A stretch of DNA of 64,000 bases. Source: Lewinella sp. IMCC34183. Its GTDB lineage: Bacteria; Bacteroidota; Bacteroidia; Chitinophagales; Saprospiraceae. The stretch is from positions 86,133-150,132 of the forward strand of contig NZ_QMEM01000009.1 of NCBI RefSeq assembly GCF_003390915.1. The letters are read 5' to 3'. A program made the translations under genes and the position numbers. The notes below the pieces were generated by a model, which saw only the letters and a program-made list of their open reading frames with translations, did not search any database and was not told the origin of the DNA. Below are positions 24,091 through 32,185 of this stretch, in pieces; within the stretch, counting starts at the first letter, position 1; every line of letters starts with the position of its first letter.

Positions 24091-24420
24091 CGGGCCCTGC
24101 CCCGATCAGCGAAGCTGATCGAACGCGAGAACCCCTCCCCCGCCCGAAGCCGCAGGTTTCGGTAAGGGGGAGGGGTTCTCGCGTTTTAGCCCGGAGGGCG
24201 GGGCAGGGAACGTTTGCCGCCCCCCCCCAAAAGGGATCACAAAGTAATCCCCCGTCCAGCGCCGCAGGTTTCGCTAGGGGGGAGGGGGTCTCGCGTTCTA
24301 GCCCGGAGGGCGGGGCAGGGAACGTTTACCGCCGCCCCAAAAGGGATCACGAGGTAATCCCCCGTCCAACGCCGCAAATTCCGGTGAGTGTGAGGGCTTC
24401 TCGCACTGAAGCCCAAGCAA
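24091..24420. repeat. GC-rich repeat array with nested palindromes downstream of tRNA-Ser
   Basis: Two clear copies and one decayed copy of a unit about 110 bases long. AGCCCGGAGGGCGGGGCAGG recurs at 24188 and 24300 (112 apart), and AAAAGGGATCAC at 24229 and 24339 (110 apart). The first copy holds a perfect 20-bp inverted repeat (24122-24141 with 24166-24185) enclosed by an outer 10-bp pair (24095-24104 with 24199-24208), plus an 8-bp hairpin CGATCAGC-GAA at 24103-24121. The frame that reads through it shows no protein-like features. It may be a structured non-coding element or a degenerate mobile repeat. Confidence 0.75.
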
Positions 24421-24442
24421 ACCGAACTAGCCCAAAAAGCAA

Positions 24443-24470
24443 GACCCGGCACGGTAAACCGTGCTGGGTC
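24443..24470 (-). terminator. Terminator of recQ
   Basis: A 12-bp stem with one G-T pair (GACCCGGCACGG with its partner ending GGGTC) and a TAAA loop. On the minus strand it is followed by TTGCTTTTT. It begins 26 bases after the recQ stop. Confidence 0.8.
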
Positions 24471-24495
24471 ACTGCCTCAGGCTATTCTGTAGCCG

Positions 24496-26712
24496 CTAGT
24501 TGGCCATCTCACTCAGGAACTTGATTCGTACCAGCTTGATCTCCTCCAGGGTCACGTCGTCCTCCTGCAGGGTTTGGTAGGCTACGTCGGGATCGTCGGT
24601 ATCCGCCCCCATGAAGTACTCGTATGCGTCTTCCAGGCTGTATTCATCCACTTCCTCTTCTACGTAGTAGTCGATGTTGAGCTTGGTGCCCGAGGAGACG
24701 ATCACGACCATCTCGTTGAGCAATTCATCCATACTCAGCTGGTTGCCGGCAGCAATATCCTCCAGCGGTAGCTTGCGATCAACGCCCTGGATGATATTGA
24801 CTTTCGTCTTTGATTTGTTGGCCACCTGCTTCACGACGAAATCGGAGGGCCGGTCGATCTGGTTTTCCTCACAGTACTTCTCAATGAGCAAGAGGAAGGG
24901 CGTGGCGTAGCGCCGGGCCTTACCGATGCTGACCCCGTGAATGTTCTTCATCTCCTCCAGGTCGACCGGATAGCGGGTGGCCATGTCGGTGAGGGAAGGA
25001 TCCTGGAAGATCACGAAAGGAGGGATACCAAGTCGCTTGGCTTCTTTTTTCCTAAGGTCTTTCAGCGCCCGGAGGAGCTGTTCGTCGAGCGTTACCAACT
25101 TGGCGTCATCTGCCTGACCCTGCATATCCTCGGCAAGCTCCTTCTCGAAATCGTGGTCGATCGGAATCTCGAACGCGTAGGGCTTCTTGATAAAGGCCGC
25201 GCCTTCCTCGGTAAGCTTGATGGTACCGTAGCTCTCGATGTCCTTGCGCACCAGGTTATTCAGCAACGCCTGCCGGAAGACGGAACTCCAGAATACCTCG
25301 TCCCGGTCTTTCCCGGTACCGAAGCCGGAGAGCTGCGTGAATCCGTAATCGTTCATCTGCTTGGTCTCCTTGCCCAGCACGAATTCGATCAGCGTCTTCA
25401 GGGGATAATTTTCGTCCAGCGACTGCACGGCCTTCAGCGCCTGCACCATCTGTCCGGTGACCTCCACGCGCTCGCGGGGGTGCCGGCAGTTGTCGCACAT
25501 CTTGTTGCAGTTCACCTCATCGTACTCTTCCCCAAAGTAGTGGAGAAGGAAGCGCCGGCGGCAGGCGGTCGTCTCGGAGTAGGCCATGACCTCCTGCATG
25601 AGCTGGGCCCCCATTTCGCGCTCCATCAGCGGCTTATCCCGCAGGAATTTCTCGAGCTTGAGAATGTCTTTGTACGCGTAGAATGCGATGCACCGGCCCC
25701 CGAGGCCGTCGCGCCCGGCGCGGCCCGTTTCCTGGTAGTAGTTCTCGATGGACTTCGGAATGTCGTAGTGCATCACGAACCGTACGTCCGGTTTGTCTAT
25801 GCCCATTCCGAAAGCGATGGTGGCACAGATCACGTCCACGTCCTCCATCAGGAACTGGTCCTGGGTGCGTGAGCGCGTCTTGGGGTCGAGACCGGCGTGG
25901 TAGGGTGCGGCCTTCACACCGTTGACCACCAGTGCCTGGGCGATCTCCTCGGCAGCCTTCCGGCTTTGTACGTAGATGATGCCCGACTGGTCCGGCATCT
26001 CCTTCACCAGCTGAATGATCTGGCGGAAGGTGTATTCTTTTTTCCCCTTCGGCCGTACCTCGTAGTACAGGTTGTCGCGGTTGAAGGAGGAAACGAAGGT
26101 GTTCTGGTCCTCCCCCATCCGGAGGTTCTTAACGATGTCCGATTGCACCTTGGGGGTGGCGGTCGCCGTGAGCGCGATGATCGGGATGTCGTGGCCGATC
26201 AGGTCGAGCATCTCGCGGATGCGCCGGTATTCGGGGCGGAAGTCGTGGCCCCACTCCGAGATACAGTGTGCTTCATCGATGGCGACGAAGGAGATGGTAG
26301 CCTCGCGGAAAAACTCGATATTTTCTTCCTTGGTCAGCGTTTCGGGAGCGACGAAGAGCAGTTTGGTCTTGCCGGAAGTGATGTCCTCCTTGACCTGACG
26401 CATCTGGGTCTTGGACAGGGAGCTGTTCAGGAAGTGGGCGATCTCGTCGCTGTCACCGTGCGACCGGATGGAATCCACCTGGTTCTTCATCAGGGCGATG
26501 AGGGGAGAGATCACCAAAGCACAACCATCCATCATGATGCCCGGCAGTTGGTAGCAGAGGCTTTTTCCGCCGCCGGTAGGCATGATTACGAAAGTGTCCT
26601 TACCGTCAAATAGCGACTGAATGATGGCTTCTTGGTTGCCCTTGAACGTATCGAATCCAAAATTTTCGGCGAGTGCCGCTTCAAGAAAATTAACTGACGC
26701 TTTTGCAGTCAT
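24496..26712 (-). CDS. recQ: ATP-dependent DNA helicase RecQ
   Basis: A 738-residue SF2 3'-5' helicase. Walker A is MPTGGGKSLC near residue 45. Further motifs are DEAHCISEWGHDFRPEY, TATATP, VQSRKAAEEIA, IAFGMGIDKPDVRFV and QETGRAGRDG. The zinc-binding RQC region contains CRRRFLLHYFGE...CNKMCDNC. A winged helix follows, then an HRDC domain (about 520-610, LLRALKDLRKKEAKRLG...DLEEMKNIHGVSIGKAR). An acidic C-terminal tail of about 120 residues is longer than in E. coli RecQ. I chose the ATG at 26712 rather than the GTG 12 bases upstream. It acts in recombination and fork repair. Confidence 0.96.
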   Translation of the reverse strand: MTAKASVNFLEAALAENFGFDTFKGNQEAIIQSLFDGKDTFVIMPTGGGKSLCYQLPGIMMDGCALVISPLIALMKNQVDSIRSHGDSDEIAHFLNSSLSKTQMRQVKEDITSGKTKLLFVAPETLTKEENIEFFREATISFVAIDEAHCISEWGHDFRPEYRRIREMLDLIGHDIPIIALTATATPKVQSDIVKNLRMGEDQNTFVSSFNRDNLYYEVRPKGKKEYTFRQIIQLVKEMPDQSGIIYVQSRKAAEEIAQALVVNGVKAAPYHAGLDPKTRSRTQDQFLMEDVDVICATIAFGMGIDKPDVRFVMHYDIPKSIENYYQETGRAGRDGLGGRCIAFYAYKDILKLEKFLRDKPLMEREMGAQLMQEVMAYSETTACRRRFLLHYFGEEYDEVNCNKMCDNCRHPRERVEVTGQMVQALKAVQSLDENYPLKTLIEFVLGKETKQMNDYGFTQLSGFGTGKDRDEVFWSSVFRQALLNNLVRKDIESYGTIKLTEEGAAFIKKPYAFEIPIDHDFEKELAEDMQGQADDAKLVTLDEQLLRALKDLRKKEAKRLGIPPFVIFQDPSLTDMATRYPVDLEEMKNIHGVSIGKARRYATPFLLLIEKYCEENQIDRPSDFVVKQVANKSKTKVNIIQGVDRKLPLEDIAAGNQLSMDELLNEMVVIVSSGTKLNIDYYVEEEVDEYSLEDAYEYFMGADTDDPDVAYQTLQEDDVTLEEIKLVRIKFLSEMAN

Positions 26713-26724
26713 TGGTTTTATCAC

Positions 26725-26918
26725 TTTTATCGTCCTAAGCGGATAACCGTAGGCGCGTGCCTAAAATAACAAAACGCGGCTCAAACGGAAATTCGGTATG
26801 ACGGTACGGATGTCGGGCCGTAAATATTGTAATAGGTTATTGCTCCCTTCCGGCGTTGTCGCGCTGTTCGGCTCGGCACCGCCCATAGGAAACCGGAGGT
26901 GCCTACCTTGCCACGCCT
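26725..26918. other. Divergent intergenic region between recQ and kdsD
   Basis: A 194-base AT-richer spacer holding the promoters for both genes. For kdsD a TACCTTG element at 26904-26910 resembles the -7 box. No gene or clear palindrome was seen. Confidence 0.4.
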
Positions 26919-27914
26919 GTGGGACCGAAACATGAATCCGTGAAGCCATCCAGCCTGGTCGCCCAGACCGCAAGACAGACCCTAAAGATCGAGGCGGAAG
27001 CCTTGGACCACCTAGCGGACAGCATCGGTGAAGCATTTACCCGATGCGTTGAAACCATCTACCAGAGTGGTGGACGGATCATCGTTACCGGGATTGGGAA
27101 AACAGCCCCGGTAGCCCAAAAGATTGTGGCTACACTTAATTCCACGGGTTCCCCTGCCCTCTTTTTACACGCAGGAGACGCAATTCACGGCGACATCGGA
27201 ATGGTACAACCCTCCGATGTAGTCCTGCTACTGAGTCGCAGCGGGGAAACCGCGGAGATCCGCGTGCTGAGCTTGCTCGTTCGCAACCTCGGTAATCTTG
27301 TCGTAGCCATGACCAGCCGGGCCGAATCCACCCTGGCCCGTATGGCCGACCACGTTCTGCTGACGCCGTTCGACCGGGAAGCCGATCCGAACCGCCTAGC
27401 ACCGACCACCAGCACCACCCTGCAGATGGCTATGGGGGATGCCCTGGCAACCTCCCTCCTCGCACTGCGCGGCTTCTCGCCCGAAGACTTCGCCCGCTTC
27501 CACCCGGGCGGATCCCTGGGAAAGCAACTCTACCTACGGGTGCGCGACGTCTATCCCGGCAACCTGAAACCCGCCGTGGGCCCAGACAGCTCCCTGCACG
27601 ATACCCTCTTCGAGATGACCAGCAAGTGCCTGGGAGCCACCGCCGTCACCGACCCGGACTCCGGAAGACTGCTGGGCATCATCACCGACGGCGACCTGCG
27701 GCGCCTGCTCAACCGGGGTGGCAGTATCGACGGAACTACCGCCCGCGACCTGATGTCCCCCAATCCGAAAACCATCGGTGCCGAGGAACTAGCCGTACAG
27801 GCCGTTGCCGTACTGCAGGACCACAGCATCACCCAACTCATCGTTACCGACAACGCGGGGAACTACCTGGGTTTCGTTCACCTTCACGATTTCGTCCGCG
27901 AAGGTCTCGTGTAA
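26919..27914 (+). CDS. kdsD: Arabinose-5-phosphate isomerase (KdsD/KpsF family)
   Basis: A 331-residue enzyme converting ribulose 5-phosphate to arabinose 5-phosphate, the first step toward Kdo for lipopolysaccharide. The SIS domain (about 35-170) has GGRIIVTGIGKTAPVAQKI, LHAGDAIHGDIGM and LLSRSGETAEI. The loop with RFHPGGSLGKQL is a family hallmark. Two CBS domains occupy about 205-331. Neither GTG, at 26919 nor at 26940, is decisive as the start. I kept the upstream one because a -7-like box lies just before it. It is monocistronic with a terminator immediately downstream. Confidence 0.93.
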   Translation: MGPKHESVKPSSLVAQTARQTLKIEAEALDHLADSIGEAFTRCVETIYQSGGRIIVTGIGKTAPVAQKIVATLNSTGSPALFLHAGDAIHGDIGMVQPSDVVLLLSRSGETAEIRVLSLLVRNLGNLVVAMTSRAESTLARMADHVLLTPFDREADPNRLAPTTSTTLQMAMGDALATSLLALRGFSPEDFARFHPGGSLGKQLYLRVRDVYPGNLKPAVGPDSSLHDTLFEMTSKCLGATAVTDPDSGRLLGIITDGDLRRLLNRGGSIDGTTARDLMSPNPKTIGAEELAVQAVAVLQDHSITQLIVTDNAGNYLGFVHLHDFVREGLV

Positions 27915-27919
27915 CAGAA

Positions 27920-27953
27920 ACGGGGATCCCGGGCGGTTGGCCGGCATCCCCGT
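27920..27953 (+). terminator. Hairpin terminator after kdsD
   Basis: The 8-bp outer stem ACGGGGAT/ATCCCCGT (27920-27927 with 27946-27953) encloses a GC-rich loop that can pair internally. It starts 5 bases after the kdsD stop and lies between converging genes. There is no strong T tract. Confidence 0.65.
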
Positions 27954-27987
27954 ATCGTAGTGGAAAAGTTGAACTGACGAACCGGTC

Positions 27988-28434
27988 CTACTCCTGAACG
28001 ATCTCCATGTCCATCTCCTGTACCACTTCGGGGTGCAGGCGCATGGTGAACTGGTAAGTGCCGAGTTCCTTTGCCTCTTCGGGCAGGACGATCTTGCGGC
28101 GCTCTACGTCAACTCCGTACTGCTCCTGTAGGAGGTTACGGATCTGAAGCTGGGTGATGGAACCGAAAATGCGGCCGCTGGTACCGGATTTTGCACCCAC
28201 GCGGAGCGTCTTGCCCTCCAGTTTCTTGGCGATTTCGCGGTAGACGTCCAGTTTCTTCTGCTCCTGGGCGTTCTCACGGCGGATCATCTCCTTGTGACGA
28301 CCCATATTGGTCTTGTTGCCAATGATGGCCAGACCGCGGGGCAGCAGATAATTGCGGCCGAAGCCGTCCTTTACGTCGAGTACTTCGTGCTTATCGCCGA
28401 CCTTATCGACGTCTTGCAGCATAATTACTTTCAT
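27988..28434 (-). CDS. rplI: 50S ribosomal protein L9
   Basis: A 148-residue bL9. The N-terminal 23S rRNA-binding domain is MKVIMLQDVDKVGDKHEVLDVKDGFGRNYLLPRGLA. A long linker helix leads to a C-terminal domain with GKTLRVGAKSGTSGRIFGSITQLQI and RRKIVLPEEAKELGTY. Length and motifs are normal. It is the last gene of rpsF-rpsR-rplI. The 169-base gap from rpsR is unusually long for this operon and holds a palindromic element. Confidence 0.98.
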   Translation of the reverse strand: MKVIMLQDVDKVGDKHEVLDVKDGFGRNYLLPRGLAIIGNKTNMGRHKEMIRRENAQEQKKLDVYREIAKKLEGKTLRVGAKSGTSGRIFGSITQLQIRNLLQEQYGVDVERRKIVLPEEAKELGTYQFTMRLHPEVVQEMDMEIVQE

Positions 28435-28440
28435 GGTATG

Positions 28441-28490
28441 AAATTTTTGATCTCAAATTTCAAATCTGAAATCGATTATGTTGTCCCGGC
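28441..28490. other. AT-rich patch between rpsR and rplI
   Basis: An AT-rich run with repeated TCAAATTTCAAATCTGAAATC-like words, strongly different from the surrounding 60% GC sequence. It lies directly upstream of the rplI start and next to the palindromic element at 28532. Confidence 0.5.
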
Positions 28491-28531
28491 CTTTCGGGGC
28501 GGTGCCCCATTTACGAACCGGTTAGAGGTTA

Positions 28532-28606
28532 TAGTACGGCAGTACTGTAGTACAGTGGTCGGGTACTTCCCATAGGGAACTACCCGACTACAGGACTACC
28601 CTACTA
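28532..28606. repeat. Imperfect palindromic element starting at the rpsR stop codon
   Basis: The left part (28532-28570) and right part (28576-28606) pair imperfectly around CATAG. Read on the minus strand the element begins TAGTAGGGTAGTCCTGTAGT, closely matching the TAGTTCTGTAGTACGGTAGT of the element at 2234-2308. The first TAG is the rpsR stop codon, exactly as the first TAG of the other element is the stop of the YciI-like gene. Confidence 0.75.
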
Positions 28607-28870
28607 CTTAAGAAGGTCCGTTACGTACGGGAGCATAGCCAGGTGGCGGGCCCGCTTGATGGCGGAAGCAACCTTGCGCTGGTACTTCAGGGAGTTGCCG
28701 GTGATGCGGCGGGGAAGAATCTTGCCCTGCTCGTTCACAAAGGTGAGGAGGAAGTCAGGATCCTTGTAATCGATGTACTTGATGCCGAACCGACGGAAAC
28801 GGCAGTATTTTCTGCGGCGTCCTCCAATCTTGGGATTCGAGAGGAACTTTATGTCATCGCGACTGGCCAT
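28604..28870 (-). CDS. rpsR: 30S ribosomal protein S18
   Basis: An 88-residue bS18, which binds S6 on the platform of the 30S subunit. The core is [61 protein letters not shown]. It lies 30 bases downstream of rpsF. Its TAG stop forms the edge of a palindromic repeat, so the last codons may have been reshaped by that element. Confidence 0.98.
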   Translation of the reverse strand: MASRDDIKFLSNPKIGGRRRKYCRFRRFGIKYIDYKDPDFLLTFVNEQGKILPRRITGNSLKYQRKVASAIKRARHLAMLPYVTDLLK

Positions 28871-28900
28871 GAGAATTGATTTTGGTGGTTACTACGGTGG

Positions 28901-29371
28901 TTATTCCTCTTCCTTGAAGGATTCGGCATCGCCCGAGGGTACGCCGGTGAGGTGGGGGGAATCGGCCTTCTTGCGGCTGATGCCGTGGGCGGCGGGCTCG
29001 GTCTTGGCAGGCTTCTCCTGCTTGTGACGCTTGGCCTTGCCGATCTTGCCGGCGCGCTTGTCGGCGTTGTACTGCACTCCGTACTTGTCGAGGGCGACGG
29101 TCAGGAAGCGCAGGATGCGCTCGTCCCGGCGCATGCCAAGCTCGAAGTTTTTCAGAAAGGCGCCGTTTGGAGCGGTGTACTCCACACAGTAGTAGACACC
29201 GTTGTTGCGCTTGTTGATGTCGTAAGCCAGCGTACGCAGGCCCATCTCGTCAACGAACACAATCTCACAGCCCTCCTTCTGGAGGTTGTCTACGTACGCC
29301 TGAGCTGTCGCTTTAATTTCATCCCCCGACAGCACTGGGTCTACGATAAAGGTAGTCTCGTAATTTCTCAT
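28901..29371 (-). CDS. rpsF: 30S ribosomal protein S6
   Basis: A 156-residue bS6. Residues 1-105 form the ferredoxin-like S6 fold (MRNYETTFIVDPVLSGDEI, LRTLAYDINKRNNGVYY, ELGMRRDERILRFLTVALD). The remaining 50 residues are a basic, then acidic, Lys/Ala/Pro-rich tail (KIGKAKRHKQEKPAKTEP...) longer than in E. coli. E. coli S6 also has a variable tail, so this is a lineage extension. It is first in the rpsF-rpsR-rplI operon. Confidence 0.97.
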   Translation of the reverse strand: MRNYETTFIVDPVLSGDEIKATAQAYVDNLQKEGCEIVFVDEMGLRTLAYDINKRNNGVYYCVEYTAPNGAFLKNFELGMRRDERILRFLTVALDKYGVQYNADKRAGKIGKAKRHKQEKPAKTEPAAHGISRKKADSPHLTGVPSGDAESFKEEE

Positions 29372-29446
29372 CGGATCAGGTGTACTGATTGGTTAATAAC
29401 AATGGTTTCGCAGGCTTCGGTACCCTGGGTAGGTCCAAAGCGGGTG

Positions 29447-29454
29447 CAAAGATA
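29447..29454 (-). promoter_or_regulatory. -7 box (TATCTTTG) of the rpsF operon
   Basis: An exact TAnnTTTG match giving a leader of about 70 bases before rpsF. The leader contains an ACCGAAGCC segment that could contribute to an S6:S18-binding structure, though I could not establish the fold. Confidence 0.65.
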
Positions 29455-29509
29455 CACTTTTTATCGTAGCCTCCAAGGAAAATTACGCCGGCGGGGCGCA
29501 GGTGCGGGG

Positions 29510-30031
29510 TTAGCGGGTAAGATCGCGCAGAATTTTGGTTGCCCGGCTCCGGAACCCCGCCTGACTACCCGGCAGGTGCACGAGCAACATGGCGCGTAAT
29601 TCATCGGCCAATTCAGGATACGCCCCCCCCAGGTTGGCCGCGACCTGCATGGCGAAGACGCGTACTGCCACGGGCTCACTGGGGCTGTCGGTCAGGCGCA
29701 GGGCACCGTCGACGATCCGGCCGGCAAAGGGTTCCAGCCACCGGGGTTCCACCTCGCTGAAGTACCGTAGTACGGCTCGCCGGAGCGCTGGATGCCCCGG
29801 TCGTTCTATCACTTCGGTAAGCGCTTCCAGATAGGGCAGCAACCACTGCGGCCGGGCGCGGGCCACGCCGCCGACCACCATTGCCGCCCGCTGACTGATC
29901 ACCGGTTCGTCCGGGTCGAAAAAACTGGCCATCAGGACATCCAGCCGGCTCACGTCTTCCAGCACCCAGGCAGCTATGCGGTCGGCGTTCTCGCGGGAAT
30001 GGGTACGGGTGAGTTCTTCTGACGGGTCCAC
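29510..30031 (-). CDS. HEAT-repeat-like protein of unknown function
   Basis: A 173-residue, all-helical protein with repeated helix pairs (ISQRAAMVVGGVARARPQWLLPYLEALTEVI, PALRRAVLRYFSEVEPRWLEPFAGRIVDGALRL, PVAVRVFAMQVAANLGGAYPELADEL), the pattern of HEAT/ARM solenoids used for protein binding. No signal peptide or enzyme motif is present. I chose the GTG at 30031 because the TTG at 30049 lies within the terminator stem of the upstream gene. The next ATG (29932) would remove the first helices. Confidence 0.65.
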   Translation of the reverse strand: MDPSEELTRTHSRENADRIAAWVLEDVSRLDVLMASFFDPDEPVISQRAAMVVGGVARARPQWLLPYLEALTEVIERPGHPALRRAVLRYFSEVEPRWLEPFAGRIVDGALRLTDSPSEPVAVRVFAMQVAANLGGAYPELADELRAMLLVHLPGSQAGFRSRATKILRDLTR

Positions 30032-30033
30032 CC

Positions 30034-30067
30034 CATAAAAATAGGGCAACCCCTGGCGGGGCTGCCC
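30034..30067 (-). terminator. Terminator after the M23 peptidase gene
   Basis: A 10-bp stem with one mismatch (30044-30053 with 30058-30067) and loop TGGC. On the minus strand it is followed by TATTTTTAT. It lies 27 bases after the M23 stop and immediately before the start of the HEAT-like gene. Confidence 0.8.
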
Positions 30068-30093
30068 ATAAGATCAGTTTGTAAAAATCCCTG

Positions 30094-31077
30094 TTATTCG
30101 TCGAAGGACATGTTGACCTGCCGCGAGGCATTGACCAGTTCCTGGTATTCTTCGGTGGTGAGTCCGTCGTAGCAGTACTGAATGGGGTCGACCTTGCGCC
30201 CGTCCTTCTCAATTTCGTAGTGGAGGTGATCGCCGGTGCTGCGACCGGTGCTACCTACCAGGCCGATCAGGTGGCCACGGGTGACTTCCTGTCCCTTCTT
30301 GACCTTGATCGCACTCATATGGGCGTACCGCGATTTGAAACCGTAACCGTGGTCGATGACCACGACATTGCCGTAGGTAGAGTTGCGACCGGCGAACTCC
30401 ACGATACCCTTTCCGGAAGACTGGATCTCCGTACCCCGCCGGCAATTGAAGTCGATGCCCGCGTGCATCTTTTTTACACCCAGGATGGGGTGAATGCGGT
30501 AACCGAAGCCGGAAAGGTTTTCCATTTTGCGGCTGAACTGGTCACCGCGAACGGGCTTGATGCTTGGAATGGAAGCCAGCATGTCCTCTTTCTTGAGTGC
30601 CATGTCGGCTACCTCGTCGAGCGAGCGGCTGTGGAGGTCTACCTGGTACTTCAGCCGGTCTACCCGCTCGCGCAGGGTTGCCATTTCCGTACCGATGTGG
30701 GGAAGCGACTTGAGGTCGTTGTAGGCATCGTGTCCCCCTTTACCCCCCAGGAAAACGTCATCGTCGATGGGCTCCATGCGGAGGGCGAGGCGTACCGTGT
30801 TGTTACTCCGCTCGTGGAGGTGTGCCACCACGTCTGACAGCTCCCGGTAGTCTTCGGCCATGGCCTTGTTCTGTGCCCGGGCGATTTCCAGTTCCTGAAG
30901 AAGAAGCCGTTCGCCGGGGCTAGGGAAGTAGCGGTGGATCGCTGCGGTAAAGAGAAGTCCGGCAAGGACCGCCGCACAGCCAAAGCTGAAAAGGCGGAGC
31001 AGAGTAAAACTGAGGGGCTCTACGATCCGGTCGTACTGTAGCGTACGCTGATTAAACACAAATTTTTCGCGTCTCAT
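30094..31077 (-). CDS. Membrane-anchored M23-family (LytM) peptidase
   Basis: A 327-residue protein with one membrane helix (about 29-50), a periplasmic coiled coil (about 55-165), and a C-terminal M23 domain. Zinc ligands are H205 and D209 (KMHAGIDF) and H286 in HLHYEI (catalytic H284 beside it). It is probably a murein DD-endopeptidase or an activator of cell-wall hydrolases in growth or division. The start is the ATG at 31077. An upstream TTG extension was rejected because it gives no sensible N-terminus. A perfect -7 box lies at 31183-31190, about 100 bases upstream. Confidence 0.92.
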   Translation of the reverse strand: MRREKFVFNQRTLQYDRIVEPLSFTLLRLFSFGCAAVLAGLLFTAAIHRYFPSPGERLLLQELEIARAQNKAMAEDYRELSDVVAHLHERSNNTVRLALRMEPIDDDVFLGGKGGHDAYNDLKSLPHIGTEMATLRERVDRLKYQVDLHSRSLDEVADMALKKEDMLASIPSIKPVRGDQFSRKMENLSGFGYRIHPILGVKKMHAGIDFNCRRGTEIQSSGKGIVEFAGRNSTYGNVVVIDHGYGFKSRYAHMSAIKVKKGQEVTRGHLIGLVGSTGRSTGDHLHYEIEKDGRKVDPIQYCYDGLTTEEYQELVNASRQVNMSFDE

Positions 31078-31182
31078 TGACGAAATCTTGAACCAAAAAT
31101 AGCCACGGAGGAGAGTTGGTTTAAAAGCGTTCTCCAACGCGACGTGAGTGCTAACACCTTACTGTACTGCTCAGCGTACGAG

Positions 31183-31190
31183 CAAAAGTA
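31183..31190 (-). promoter_or_regulatory. -7 box (TACTTTTG) of the M23 peptidase gene
   Basis: An exact TAnnTTTG match on the minus strand, roughly 100 bases upstream of the ATG at 31077. It lies in the 250-base gap after the ECF sigma gene, which has no other feature. Confidence 0.55.
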
Positions 31191-31327
31191 AGGCAAACGG
31201 GTCCTAAGGTACAACCCACCCGGTGGAAAGTTGCCCCGTTGCAGGTGGCACCCCGTTGCTGCCTACGCCTAAAACGGTACGCAGAGCAAATGTTGTGCCT
31301 ATTTGGTTCAGTTAATTGAAAGGTCCG

Positions 31328-31840
31328 CTAGACGGTGGTCGACCGGTCGCCGATCAACGCTTTCAGCTTCTTACGGGCGAGGAAGATACGGCTCTTCACG
31401 GTGCCAATGGGAATATTCAGGTAGCTGGCGATCTCCTTGTACTCGTAGCCGCGGTAGAACATCAGGAAGGGGACGCTGTAGATCTCGCTGATCTGGCGGA
31501 GCTTGTCCTCAAGTTCCTCCATGCGCATGTTCATTTCTCCGCCGTTGGCGATCGCGCCCTTATTTTCGACGGCGAAGAGGAAGCTCTCTACCGGTTCGTT
31601 GACGTGCTTGCGGCTCTTCATCTTCCGGTACCGGTTGATGTAGGTGTTGCGCATGATAGTGGACGACCAACTTTTGAAGTTGGTTCCCATGGCAAACTTG
31701 TCGCGGTGCTTGTAGGCCCGGAAGATAGTTTCCTGCATCAGGTCCTGGGCGTCTTCGTAGTTGCGGGTGAGGCGGAGTGCAAAGGAGAAAAGGATGTTCT
31801 CTAATCTGTCCATTTCGGACATAAACTGCTGGTTGGTCAT
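31328..31840 (-). CDS. ECF-type RNA polymerase sigma factor
   Basis: A 170-residue sigma-70 family factor. Region 2 is LFSFALRLTRNYEDAQDLMQETIFRAYKHRDKF and SWSSTIMRNTYINRYRK. Region 4 is MFYRGYEYKEIASYLNIPIGTVKSRIFLARKKLKAL. This is the standard small ECF factor of Bacteroidota. I chose the ATG at 31840 (MTNQQF) over a GTG 36 bases upstream. No anti-sigma gene is adjacent. The next gene downstream has its own promoter. Confidence 0.93.
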   Translation of the reverse strand: MTNQQFMSEMDRLENILFSFALRLTRNYEDAQDLMQETIFRAYKHRDKFAMGTNFKSWSSTIMRNTYINRYRKMKSRKHVNEPVESFLFAVENKGAIANGGEMNMRMEELEDKLRQISEIYSVPFLMFYRGYEYKEIASYLNIPIGTVKSRIFLARKKLKALIGDRSTTV

Positions 31841-31876
31841 GCTAAAGTTTAAACTGGTGTGTGGGTCGTAATGCAC

Positions 31877-32185
31877 TCACGACATTTCCTGCAATAAACA
31901 TGCCAGTATGTTAAACACTTGATGATCAATCATTTACAAATTGATGATTTTGCTTATACCTGTCGCCATATCACTAAATGACTATATTCAATCATTGTCA
32001 GGCAACTTTCCGTCGCTTCGGTATGGTCGTCAGGATGGCTTGCGGAAGAACTCCCGCCTACGGCCGCGAACATGCAACTTACGTGGTCGTTACCTTCCAA
32101 AGCAACAGTGTGCTCCTCCCCGGATATGAGTAGCTTGCACACCGCGAACCTGCTTTACGCTAACCGGCGAAGATGGAAGTTTTAA
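31877..32185. other. AT-rich divergent intergenic region
   Basis: About 310 bases between the divergent ECF sigma gene and the thioredoxin-fold gene, notably AT-rich on the left (CTTGATGATCAATCATTTACAAATTGATGATTTT contains GATGATCAATCAT-like dyads). Short frames on both strands are not credible genes. It probably holds the two promoters. Confidence 0.4.

Noticed and set aside
24091..24420. The repeat array as a CRISPR
   Set aside because: Units are about 110 bases with no short identical repeats separated by unique spacers, and no cas gene is present.
24024..24524. A 166-residue plus-strand frame across tRNA-Ser and the repeat array
   Set aside because: It begins inside the tRNA and reads through palindromes with Pro/Arg/Ser-rich nonsense-like composition.
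31941..32142. Short frames in the AT-rich gap before the thioredoxin-fold gene
   Set aside because: Two overlapping opposite frames of 62 codons with no start context or family resemblance.
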